A stretch of DNA of 64,000 bases from Verrucomicrobiota bacterium (GTDB lineage Bacteria > Verrucomicrobiota > Verrucomicrobiia > Opitutales > Opitutaceae). The stretch's first letter is position 1; the number at the start of each line of letters is the position of its first letter. The stretch lies in the NCBI GenBank assembly GCA_023428905.1, contig JAEYWP010000026.1, positions 1 through 64,000 of the forward strand, read 5' to 3'. The notes beneath the pieces are model-generated. The model saw only the letters and a list, made by a program, of their open reading frames with translations, ran no database searches and was not told the origin of the DNA. Shown here piece by piece: positions 1 to 7,413 of this stretch. The position numbers and the translations under genes are program-made.

Positions 1-37
1 CCCACCCCCAGCTGAGCACACTGTTATGATCGCAATC

Positions 38-79
38 GTCACCATTGCTAAAGCGAAATGGTGACCATTGCGCTTTAGC
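38..79. repeat. Interleaved 9-bp inverted repeats
   Basis: Two perfect 9-bp inverted repeats interlock here. GTCACCATT at 38-46 is complementary to AATGGTGAC at 57-65, and GCTAAAGCG at 47-55 is complementary to CGCTTTAGC at 71-79. The arms come in the order A, B, A', B', so as RNA or single-stranded DNA they would be alternative hairpins. No function is recognised. The site lies next to a possible recombinase remnant, so a mobile-element end or recombination site is one guess. Confidence 0.4.
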
Positions 80-143
80 ACTCGTCACAAGCAATCCTTA
101 GCAGGAGGTGCTGGACCGGACGCTTACATTTTTGGCGAAATTC

Positions 144-281
144 TCATCCCTCCGTGTCGATTCCGGTGCTTTCGCCTTCCCACGGTTTAGCCACCCACTT
201 GGCGATGAGCAGGCGCAGGAGCTCTCGGCGCTGACTGCTAGGTAGCGCGCCAACGACATTGCCTAGGATCAAAGGGGTCAT
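144..281 (-). pseudogene. Short reading frame, possible tail of a serine recombinase
   Basis: A 45-codon frame runs from an ATG inside the neighbouring palindrome to a TGA. The middle (VVGALPSSQRRELLRLLIAK) resembles the C-terminal ALxxxxRxxLLRLL stretch of large serine recombinases, but this is from memory and weak. No catalytic domain is present. If it is a gene fragment, the palindrome has replaced everything upstream and supplies the first codons (MTP). It may equally be a chance open frame. Confidence 0.2.
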
Positions 282-332
282 GTCTTGACTCTTGACAAGC
301 GTAGTTTGTCAAGAGTCAAGACATGACCCCTT
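272..332. repeat. Long palindromic repeat, copy 1
   Basis: Arms at 272-298 and 306-332 are perfectly complementary over 27 bp, with a 7-nt loop. Each arm holds a tandem heptamer (TCTTGACTCTTGAC on the left) next to an AAGGGGTCATG outer end. Two more copies lie at 1108-1168 and 3143-3205. Size, conservation of both arms and intergenic position resemble REP/BIME-type elements moved by Y1 (RAYT) transposases, though no such transposase is in the window. The terminal TT provides part of the stop codon of the downstream-facing methyltransferase gene. Confidence 0.9.
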
Positions 333-1038
333 AAGCCACGCCGCGGTGCGCGATCCAGGCGTGGATGAGCACGTGCTGGGAGATGAGCGTCGGTGCGGCA
401 AAACCGGCTTGCCGGAGCAAGGCTTCGATGTCGCGTGCAGGAAGGATCGCGACGTCACGCTTCCAGGCTTCCAGCATCTGGGCCATGCGTTCCGCCTCGA
501 CGCCGCAGTACGCGAGCATCTGCTGCCACACCGCGACGCGTCGTGTGTGCTCGTCGGAAATGTTGCCTCCGCTCGAAAGGTCAGCGGTGACCAGGCGTCC
601 GCCGGGGCGTAGGCGCGAGGCGATCTCCTGAAAGAACGCGACGCGCCGCGGCGTCGTCGTGATGAACTGGGATACAAGCAGGGAGGTGGCCGCGTGGTAC
701 GTCGGCCCCGGCGGCAGGCTGGAGACGAAGCCCTCGTGAAACTCGCAGCGCGCCAGCAATCCGGCGGCCTCGGCCCGTTGGCGGCACAGCCTGAGCATCG
801 GCGCGGATGGATCCACGGCCATGAAACTCCAGCCAGGAAAGCGGGTTGCAAGGGCGAGGAGCTCTGCTCCGGTACCCGCGCCGACGCAGAGCACCCGCGC
901 GTCGGCAGGTAGATCGTGCAACACCACTGCGCTGAGGAAGTGCAGGGCGTCCCGCATCGGTGCCATGCGGGCAAAACGTTCCTCGTACCGGGCGGCGTGC
1001 TCCTCCCCAAAAGGATTGGCCGGTTTGTTTTCAGGCAT
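331..1038 (-). CDS. Class I SAM-dependent methyltransferase
   Basis: The 235-residue protein carries the Rossmann-type methyltransferase signature. Motif I is VLCVGAGTGAEL at about residues 49-60 and the acidic end of strand 2 is AVDPSAPML at about 74-82. Later segments (FFQEIASRLRPGGRLVTADLS) match the usual post-motif helix and strand. The substrate cannot be told. The ATG at 1038 was chosen because homology-like sequence starts there; a longer frame reading back through palindrome copy 2 to 1236 would begin with repeat-derived residues. The gene lies between two palindrome copies, and its TAA stop overlaps copy 1 by two bases. It has no operon partner and no signal peptide, so it is probably cytoplasmic. 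Confidence 0.85.
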   Translation of the reverse strand: MPENKPANPFGEEHAARYEERFARMAPMRDALHFLSAVVLHDLPADARVLCVGAGTGAELLALATRFPGWSFMAVDPSAPMLRLCRQRAEAAGLLARCEFHEGFVSSLPPGPTYHAATSLLVSQFITTTPRRVAFFQEIASRLRPGGRLVTADLSSGGNISDEHTRRVAVWQQMLAYCGVEAERMAQMLEAWKRDVAILPARDIEALLRQAGFAAPTLISQHVLIHAWIAHRGVA

Positions 1039-1107
1039 CGGGAAAACCGTTGGGGAGTCGCGGGTGGGGGGCAAGCCGCCGCTGGCTCGGCGATCGTGGG
1101 CTCGATG

Positions 1108-1168
1108 AAGGGGGCATGTCTTGACTCTTGACAAACTTTGTCTGTCAAGAGTCAAGACATGACCCCTT
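1108..1168. repeat. Long palindromic repeat, copy 2
   Basis: Arms at 1108-1133 and 1143-1168 pair over 26 bp with one mismatch (G1114 where the other copies have T), around a 9-nt loop. The sequence of the arms is that of copies 1 and 3, while the loop differs. It lies in the 233-bp space between the divergent methyltransferase and GH97 genes, so it sits in the presumed promoter region of both. Confidence 0.88.
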
Positions 1169-1271
1169 GGAAAAGAGATCGACTTGGCGGTGAAGGTGGG
1201 CGGTATGGCGCGCAGCCTGCGGTGTGCCGGCTTCAACCCCTGAGCTTTACGCGTCTAGCCTCTCTGGAACA

Positions 1272-3101
1272 ATGCCCCTTCGATTTCCCTTTGCCGCCTT
1301 TGCGGGCCTCCTCCTCGTTTCATGGTCCTTTGCTGAGACCATCTCGCTTGAATCTCCGAACACGCAGCTCGCGCTCACCCTGGAGGTCGCACCGGATGGC
1401 GCGGTAACACATGCGCTGACGGTCGCGGGAAAGCCCGTCATCACCCCATCGCGTGTCGGTTTTTCCGGCGGGCGTTTTGCCGGAGTTACCCGCCGCGAGG
1501 AAGACACGGTGTGGCGGCCGGTCTGGGGCAAACGCACATCGGTGCCCGATCGCTTCCGCGAGGTTACCGTCGACCTTGGGACGTACCAGTTGCAGGCGCG
1601 GGCGTATGACGAAGGCGTGGCCTTCCGCTACGCCTTTGCGCAGGGTCAGCCGACCGGAGCCGAAACCACCGTTTTCGCCTTTGCCGGCGATTATACCGCA
1701 TGGTCGACCAACGGTGAAAATCACAACGTCGGCCCCGAGAAACTGAGCGTCGCCCGCGGAAAGCGTCTACCGGTGATGACGCTGGAGACCGACCACGGTG
1801 ATTTCCTCGCCCTCCACGAAGCAGATTTGCGCGACGGTGAACCGTTGCTGCTGGAAGGCGTTTCCGGGGAGACAACCCTGCGGATTGCCTCCGCACCCAC
1901 AACTGCGTGGCGCGTCGTGATGGTTGGACCGACGCCTGGCGCCCTGGTCGACTCGCACCTCCTCGAGCTCCTGAGCCCCCCTCCGCCCGCAGGCAGCGAT
2001 TTTTCGTGGGTGAAACCCGGTGTGGCGGTCTGGGATTGGCGCATCAACGGCGCGGAGGTGGACGGGTTTCGCTACGAGATGTCGCTCGCGTCGTGGACCC
2101 GGATGGTCGACTTCGCGGCAGAGAATCGAATTCCTCACCTGGTGCTGGACGCCGACTGGTACGGACCGGAGTTCGATCAGGCATCGGATCCAGTGAAAGG
2201 CGGCAAGGTGGAGCAGGTGAAGGCAATCATTGCCTACGGAAAAACGAAGAAGGTCGGAGTTTGGCTCTATCTCAACGACGTGGGGGGGCGCAGCTTCGAC
2301 CTCGAGGAAACGTTCCGCCGCTACAGCGAGTGGGGCGCGGCCGGGGTCAAGTACGGCTTCATGAACGGCTCCGCGAATGAAAAGAATCAGCGCACCCAGA
2401 GGATCACGGAGCTGTGCGCAAAGCATAAACTGCTCTGCAATTTCCACGACCACCCGGTTCATCCCCACGGCCAAATGCGCACCTGGCCCAATGCCGTCAC
2501 GCGCGAATTTTGCCAGGCCCAGCTGGACGGGCACAAGGTCTTCCAGCCGCGCACCTTCGTGACCAGTGTCTTCGTCAACATGGTGGCAGGACCGCTCGAT
2601 ATGAACAATGGATTGGCGGATCTCACGCAGGCCGGCCGCGTTGACCATGGTGTGCCCGTTCCCTCCACGCTCACCGCTGAGGCCGCTCGCACCCTGATCG
2701 TTTTTTCGGGCGCCACCGTGATCCCGGACATACCGGAAAACTATCGTAAGCATCCAGAGCTCCTGCGCTTCATTGCAGCCCAGCAGATGCCTTGGCAGGA
2801 GAGCAAAACACTGGCCGGCGAGATCGGTGCTTTTATTGTCATGGCGCGCCAAGCCGCGGACGGTACCTGGCTGATCGGTGCCGCCACCAATGAAGCGCCG
2901 CGCGAGATCGAGGTGCCGCTCTCCTTCCTCCCCGCTGGAAATTACGAGGCGCTCGTCATCGAGGATGGACCGCAGTCCGACTACCGCACGCATGCCGAGG
3001 ACTATCGGTCGCAAACACGTCCCGTGTCGCAGGCCGAGACCCTGCGGTTGTCGCTGGCCCCGGGGGGCGGGGCGTGTGTGGTGCTCAAGGCACTACGGTG
3101 A
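1272..3101 (+). CDS. Glycoside hydrolase family 97 protein (alpha-glucosidase/galactosidase type)
   Basis: A secreted 609-residue enzyme. An N-terminal signal peptide (MPLRFPFAAFAGLLLVSWSFA) is followed by the GH97 N-terminal beta-sandwich, a (beta/alpha)8 barrel at about 250-500 and a C-terminal beta domain. Family landmarks include LVLDADWYG, a histidine-rich NFHDHPVHPHG loop, RTWPNAVTREF and NMVAGPLDMNNG. GH97 enzymes remove terminal alpha-glucose or alpha-galactose in the periplasm. At about residue 362 the sequence is KYGF, where retaining members have an Asp nucleophile (KxDF); Gly there is expected of the inverting subgroup, but this needs an alignment. The ATG at 1272 gives a clean signal peptide; a GTG at 1224 would add 16 residues. 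Palindrome copies flank the gene. Confidence 0.88.
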   Translation: MPLRFPFAAFAGLLLVSWSFAETISLESPNTQLALTLEVAPDGAVTHALTVAGKPVITPSRVGFSGGRFAGVTRREEDTVWRPVWGKRTSVPDRFREVTVDLGTYQLQARAYDEGVAFRYAFAQGQPTGAETTVFAFAGDYTAWSTNGENHNVGPEKLSVARGKRLPVMTLETDHGDFLALHEADLRDGEPLLLEGVSGETTLRIASAPTTAWRVVMVGPTPGALVDSHLLELLSPPPPAGSDFSWVKPGVAVWDWRINGAEVDGFRYEMSLASWTRMVDFAAENRIPHLVLDADWYGPEFDQASDPVKGGKVEQVKAIIAYGKTKKVGVWLYLNDVGGRSFDLEETFRRYSEWGAAGVKYGFMNGSANEKNQRTQRITELCAKHKLLCNFHDHPVHPHGQMRTWPNAVTREFCQAQLDGHKVFQPRTFVTSVFVNMVAGPLDMNNGLADLTQAGRVDHGVPVPSTLTAEAARTLIVFSGATVIPDIPENYRKHPELLRFIAAQQMPWQESKTLAGEIGAFIVMARQAADGTWLIGAATNEAPREIEVPLSFLPAGNYEALVIEDGPQSDYRTHAEDYRSQTRPVSQAETLRLSLAPGGGACVVLKALR

Positions 3102-3142
3102 GCCGGTCGAGAAGGCCGACCGCACCGCATCTCGGACTGAGT

Positions 3143-3205
3143 TAAGGGGTCATGTCTTGACTCTTGACAGGCTGGGCCTGTCAAGAGTCAAGACATGACC
3201 CCTTA
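3143..3205. repeat. Long palindromic repeat, copy 3
   Basis: Arms at 3143-3172 and 3176-3205 are perfectly complementary over 30 bp with a 3-nt loop (TGG). The inner stem (GGC/GCC) differs from copies 1 and 2, yet both sides differ together, so the hairpin is kept while the sequence changes. It starts about 40 bp after the GH97 stop codon and could act as a terminator-like or mRNA-stabilising structure, although no T-tract follows. Confidence 0.9.
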
Positions 3206-3316
3206 CCCCTCGAAAGTGGGGGTACTGCGGCCGTGCTTTTTCGAGGGGGCTCCGTCTAGTAGGGCTTGCCCGTATCGCCCGTTTCACGGTCGCGCCTCGC
3301 ACCTGCCCCATACCCC

Positions 3317-4027
3317 ATGAAGTTCCTTCGCCACGCACTCCTCCTGCCTGTCGCCGTCGGCCTCGCGTTGACCGGCGCGTTAGCCGCAGACACCACTGCC
3401 ACCCCGCACAGCCTGGCCCCGTACTTCACCTCGGCGGACACCGGACACAAGGCACCCACCACCGACGGATTCATCCAACGCTGGTTGCTCCTGGAACCGA
3501 TCCCGCTGGCGCTTCGCAGCAACGCGGGTTTTGTGGACAGCTACGTCCGCAGGGAGCTGACCCGGGAGTATTTCCCCGGGACGTTCACCGTGATTCCGCG
3601 CGCCGGTGACGCGGTTACGGTCGAGGGCGACCGCCTGGTCTGGCATGCGATGGATGCCACGGGCTTCAACGTGAAGTTGTTCCGCTTTGCGTCCGGCCTG
3701 GAGAAGCGCGTGTACGGCGTTCTGTTCTGGGCCGTGACGGTGGTGGAGTGCCCGCAGGAGATCAAAAACGTGCGCCTGGCGGTCGGCTCCAATTCGGCAT
3801 CGATGTGGTGGCTCAACGGTGAGGAAGCCGTCACCCTGACGGGCGACCGGCGCATGGTCGTCGATGACAGCGTTTCCCCGCGCATCCACCTGAAGCAGGG
3901 CCGCAACGTGCTTCGCGGCGCGGTGATCAATGGCCCGGGCATGAGCGATTTCTGTGTCCGTTTCATCGATGAAAACGGCAACCCGGTCACGAACTACACC
4001 GTCACCCTGGAATCTCCCCGCAGCTAA
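3317..4027 (+). CDS. Secreted beta-sandwich protein of a carbohydrate-utilisation locus
   Basis: The 236-residue product begins with a Sec signal peptide (MKFLRHALLLPVAVGLALTG) cleaved near ALAAD. The mature part opens with a GFIQRWLLLEPI segment, which I recall from N-terminal domains attached to esterases and glycosidases. It continues with a jelly-roll-like region (MWWLNGEEAVTLTGDRR, IHLKQGRNVLRGAVING) typical of PA14/galactose-binding sandwich folds. No catalytic motif is visible. It stands between GH97 and GH43 genes on the same strand, with only 12 bp to the next gene. A role in binding or positioning a polysaccharide is inferred from this context. Confidence 0.6.
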   Translation: MKFLRHALLLPVAVGLALTGALAADTTATPHSLAPYFTSADTGHKAPTTDGFIQRWLLLEPIPLALRSNAGFVDSYVRRELTREYFPGTFTVIPRAGDAVTVEGDRLVWHAMDATGFNVKLFRFASGLEKRVYGVLFWAVTVVECPQEIKNVRLAVGSNSASMWWLNGEEAVTLTGDRRMVVDDSVSPRIHLKQGRNVLRGAVINGPGMSDFCVRFIDENGNPVTNYTVTLESPRS

Positions 4028-4039
4028 GAGCCACCCACC

Positions 4040-5572
4040 ATGCGCTTTCCCCTTTTCAGCGTCCTTGCGTCCGCCCTCGCCACCGTCGCGTCGTCCCTGT
4101 CCGCGGTCGCGGTGGAGGGCGAGCCCTTCATCCACGATCCGTCCACCGTCCTGTGGTGCGACGGCAACTACTACACGTTCGGCACCCGCGGCGGCGGGCT
4201 GGTCTCCCCGGATGGCTGGACCTGGCACAGCGGCGGGGTGCGTCCCGGCGGCGGCGCCGCGCCCGACGTGATCAAGATCGGCGACCGCTACCTGGTGGTG
4301 TATGGTGCCACCGGCGGCGGACTGGGCGGCCAGCACAACGGCCAGATCCTGACGATGTGGAACCGGACGCTCGATTCCGCGTCTCCGGATTTCAGCTACA
4401 CAGAGCCGGTGGTGGTGGCCTCAAGCGATGGCCTGGAGGACTGCGACGCGATCGATCCCTCCCTGCTGCTGGACCCGAATGACGGCCGCCTCTGGCTGAC
4501 TTACGGCACCTACTTCGGCTTCATCCGCCTGGCGGAGCTCGATCCGAAGACCGGACGGCGGGTCGAGGGCAATGTCGCGGTCGACATCGCGATCGATTGT
4601 GAAGCCACCTACCTGATGTATCGCGACGGCTGGTACTATCTCCTGGGCACGCACGGCACCTGCTGTTCCGGGCCAAACTCGACCTACAACATCCGCGTCG
4701 GGCGCTCCCGGAAGGTGACCGGCCCGTACTACGACAACATGGGCGTGGATATGCTGCGCGGCGGAGGCAAACTCGTGGTCGCGGCGGGTGGCCGTTTTAT
4801 CGGGCCGGGTCACTTCGGCCTGATCGACCTGGGCGACGGGGTGCAAAAGTTCTCCTGCCATTACGAGGCCGACCTCGATCGCGGGGGCCGGAGTGTCCTC
4901 GATATCCGCCCCCTGTTGTGGAAGGACGGCTGGCCCGTCGCCGGCGAGAATTTCAAGGAGGGTACGTTCGTCGTTCAGTCAGAGCGCAGCGGATACACGC
5001 TCGAGCTGGCGGTGGACACCGTGCCCATGCCCCAAATCAGACACCGCCTTGCCAGCATTCCGGGTGCCGCGCCCACCGCACCCGCAGCCCCAGCCGCCCC
5101 AGCCGCCCCAGCGAGCGCAACGCCGCCTCCGCCGGCCGCCGCCGAGGTTCCTTCCGGCCCGCTGGCCCTGCAGGAGGTGGGCGTGGTGGGCAAGGACTGG
5201 CCCAGCGGAGCGATCGACGTACGGCTCGGAGACTACATCATCCGCCCGCACCAGAAATGGACGATCACGCCCGTGAGCGACGCCGGTGGATACCTCGGCT
5301 CCCCGTTCTTCAAGATCACTGTGGCCGGCACCGAGCGTGCGCTTGCGGCCACCGCCCAGCTTGAACTGACAACCGTGCCGGTGTTCACCGGGGCGCCCGA
5401 AGAAGTGTGGCGCATCGAACAATTGATCGATGGTACCTACCGCATTCTGCCGAAGGCGGTGCCCGGCACGGAGGAAGCGTACGCGTTGACGGCGGTCGGG
5501 ATGCGGACGATCTCCCTCGTGCGTTTTGATCCGAAGGGAGACCAGGCGCGCTGGACGTTCCGCGCTCCCTAG
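4040..5572 (+). CDS. Glycoside hydrolase family 43 protein, arabinanase-like, with C-terminal accessory domain
   Basis: A secreted 510-residue enzyme. A signal peptide (about 1-24) leads into a five-bladed beta-propeller with the three GH43 acidic residues in their usual settings: general base D33 (FIHDPSTV), pKa modulator D139 (AIDPSLLLD) and general acid E188 (CEATYLMYRDGWYYL). The pattern and the LTYGTYFGFIRLAELD segment resemble endo-alpha-1,5-L-arabinanases. An Ala/Pro-rich linker at about 345-372 joins a C-terminal beta-rich domain ending WRIEQLIDGTYRILPK...ARWTF, which looks like a beta-trefoil (ricin-type) carbohydrate-binding unit. It directly follows the secreted sandwich protein and probably shares its transcript. 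Arabinan or arabinoxylan is the likely substrate class, but GH43 specificity is broad. Confidence 0.85.
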   Translation: MRFPLFSVLASALATVASSLSAVAVEGEPFIHDPSTVLWCDGNYYTFGTRGGGLVSPDGWTWHSGGVRPGGGAAPDVIKIGDRYLVVYGATGGGLGGQHNGQILTMWNRTLDSASPDFSYTEPVVVASSDGLEDCDAIDPSLLLDPNDGRLWLTYGTYFGFIRLAELDPKTGRRVEGNVAVDIAIDCEATYLMYRDGWYYLLGTHGTCCSGPNSTYNIRVGRSRKVTGPYYDNMGVDMLRGGGKLVVAAGGRFIGPGHFGLIDLGDGVQKFSCHYEADLDRGGRSVLDIRPLLWKDGWPVAGENFKEGTFVVQSERSGYTLELAVDTVPMPQIRHRLASIPGAAPTAPAAPAAPAAPASATPPPPAAAEVPSGPLALQEVGVVGKDWPSGAIDVRLGDYIIRPHQKWTITPVSDAGGYLGSPFFKITVAGTERALAATAQLELTTVPVFTGAPEEVWRIEQLIDGTYRILPKAVPGTEEAYALTAVGMRTISLVRFDPKGDQARWTFRAP

Positions 5573-5811
5573 CGTCGGGGGCTGGAGCCTCATCCTACCG
5601 CGGCCCGAGAATGGGGGCGGCCTGACACCGCGGAGGCGTAAACCCGCGGTCCGCGGTTTCGGAATCGACAAAACCACCGGACTGGCGGATCTCAACTCCG
5701 AGCTGCTCACCGGGCGGCGCCGTCGTGCGACGGCACCCCTGGAGCGCGGCTTGCCCTGCCTCCCCGCCGCCTGCCCCTGATTCCCCTGCGTAGCATTCCA
5801 GGACGCATCCC

Positions 5812-7410
5812 GTGATCTCACTCCACCCCCGTTGGTGTCTCGTCGTAGGTGCGTTTCTCGTTGCCATGGGCGCCCTGCGGCCAGTCCCCGCCGCCGCGGC
5901 GCCGCTGGCCAGCCCGGTGGTCTCGATCGCGCTCCGCGGCCTGGTCGACGACGCGATCGAGCAGGGTGAACCCCTGCGCGTGATGGTGGCGCTTGAGGCA
6001 GAGCCCGGAGCGGCTGCGATCGAGCTTTTGCCCGCCTCGGGTACGTGGGCCGACGCGCTCAGGGTTGAGCTGCTGGCAACGGGCGATCGCCCCGTCCTTG
6101 CACGGGCCGATCCGGTCGGGACTCCGGCCGCGCCGCAGGCGCGCCTGGACGGCGAGCGCATCGCCGGCGGCCTGTGGGTTTTCCCTTCGGGTGTGCTTCA
6201 GACTCCCGGTGAGTACACCGTCCGCGCGCGACTGTTACTGGCGGGCGAGGCAGGCTGGACGGGCGAGGCCAGCTCGGAGGAGGTGCCGTTTCGGGTGATC
6301 GCGCTTTCATCGTCACCCGAGCGCGTGCGCGCACGGGCGCTTTCGCGGGCGCACCTCGCCTTTGCACGCAACGCCTTTGAGGAAGCCGCAGGTCTGATCG
6401 ACGCGGAACTGGCAAAAGCGCCCGACGATTTTGATCTGCTCTGTATGCGCGCTGAGGTGTCCCTGGCCGTGGGCAACACCGCCGGAGCTTCCCTCTGCGT
6501 CCTTCGTGCAACTCGCCTCTTGCCCCGTCGCGCGGGCGGGCCACCGCCGCCGGTCCTGCACGACCTGCAGCGGCGCCTTCTGATGGCGCAACTCCAACCT
6601 GCAGCTGCACCGGCGACAGTGCCGGACTGGAGCTGGCCCCCCGACAGTGTGATGACGGTGCTTGCCAAGGACGCGATCGACGCTTTCCCCAAGAAACCCG
6701 CAGGGACGGTCGGCGGACTGCCGGCCTCCACGGCTGGCGCTGCGGCGACCTCGCTCCCGTCCGCAGCCAGCCCGGCGCCCTTGCCGCCCAAACCCACCGT
6801 CACGCCTGCTCCGTCACCGGTCGCCCCGCCCCGGCTGTCGCCCGTTCCCGCGCACGCCTCCGCCGCACCAACAGAGGCGGGTCCCCCGCGCCCGGGTATC
6901 CAGAACCTGGGCACCGTGGTGCCGTCGCGCGAGCTGACGGACACCGGGGTCGCGGCGGATCCCGCAGGGCAATGGGCGGTCGAAGCGACCGCGGGTTCGC
7001 AATATGGGAAGGCTCAATATTCCGCGCGCCAGGCGACGGGTGCGCCCAATGTGCGCGTGGCCGGCAATAGTCCCGATGCCTGGTGCCCGGCCGTCCAGTC
7101 GAAGGGGATGGACTGGCTGGAGCTCACCTTTGCGAAACCCGTCCGCGCCACGGAGGTGCGGGCGCGGCAAAATGACGCCTGCGGTGCGATTGTGAAGGTC
7201 GAGGCCTTTGACCCCGACGGCGGTGCGCACGTCTGGTGGGAGGGTGTGGATCCACACCAAGCCGGGCCCGTCAGGCAGATCGTCTGGTTTGCGGTGCGGG
7301 TTCCTCCCACGTCCTACTTGGTTTCACGCATCAAGCTCACCCTCAATTTGGCTTCAGGACCTGGATACAAGGAAATCGACGCCGTCCAACTGGTTGGAGT
7401 TCTACCCTGA
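5812..7410 (+). CDS. Secreted TPR-like protein with C-terminal discoidin-like domain
   Basis: The 532-residue product starts at a GTG and has a signal peptide ending near VPAAAAP. Residues about 30-165 form a beta-rich region. Residues 165-260 are helical with a TPR character (ARALSRAHLAFARNAFEEAAGLIDAELAKAP). A long Ala/Pro-rich low-complexity linker spans about 290-365. The C-terminal 145 residues look like a discoidin/F5-8-type sandwich (ATGAPNVRVAGNSPDAW, WLELTFAKPVRATEVRARQ, SRIKLTLNL...KEIDAVQLVG), normally used to bind sugars or surfaces. The stop is 3 bp before the start of the metzincin-like gene, so the two are co-transcribed and probably work together at or outside the envelope. 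Confidence 0.7.
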   Translation: MISLHPRWCLVVGAFLVAMGALRPVPAAAAPLASPVVSIALRGLVDDAIEQGEPLRVMVALEAEPGAAAIELLPASGTWADALRVELLATGDRPVLARADPVGTPAAPQARLDGERIAGGLWVFPSGVLQTPGEYTVRARLLLAGEAGWTGEASSEEVPFRVIALSSSPERVRARALSRAHLAFARNAFEEAAGLIDAELAKAPDDFDLLCMRAEVSLAVGNTAGASLCVLRATRLLPRRAGGPPPPVLHDLQRRLLMAQLQPAAAPATVPDWSWPPDSVMTVLAKDAIDAFPKKPAGTVGGLPASTAGAAATSLPSAASPAPLPPKPTVTPAPSPVAPPRLSPVPAHASAAPTEAGPPRPGIQNLGTVVPSRELTDTGVAADPAGQWAVEATAGSQYGKAQYSARQATGAPNVRVAGNSPDAWCPAVQSKGMDWLELTFAKPVRATEVRARQNDACGAIVKVEAFDPDGGAHVWWEGVDPHQAGPVRQIVWFAVRVPPTSYLVSRIKLTLNLASGPGYKEIDAVQLVGVLP

Positions 7411-7413
7411 ACG

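Noticed and set aside
309..1148. Second long open frame over the methyltransferase on the same strand
   Set aside because: It is Ser/Arg/Pro-rich, out of frame with the methyltransferase motifs and caused by high GC at the third codon position.
1767..3014. Long minus-strand frame inside GH97
   Set aside because: It is a mirror of the real coding frame with no recognisable motif.
5640..5659. Imperfect stem AAACCCGCGG/CCGCGGTTT after GH43
   Set aside because: It has a bulge, a near-zero loop and no T-tract, so it is not a convincing terminator.
5719..5734. GCCGTCGTGCGACGGC self-complementary stretch
   Set aside because: It is short, with an almost closed loop, and such sequences occur by chance in this GC-rich region.
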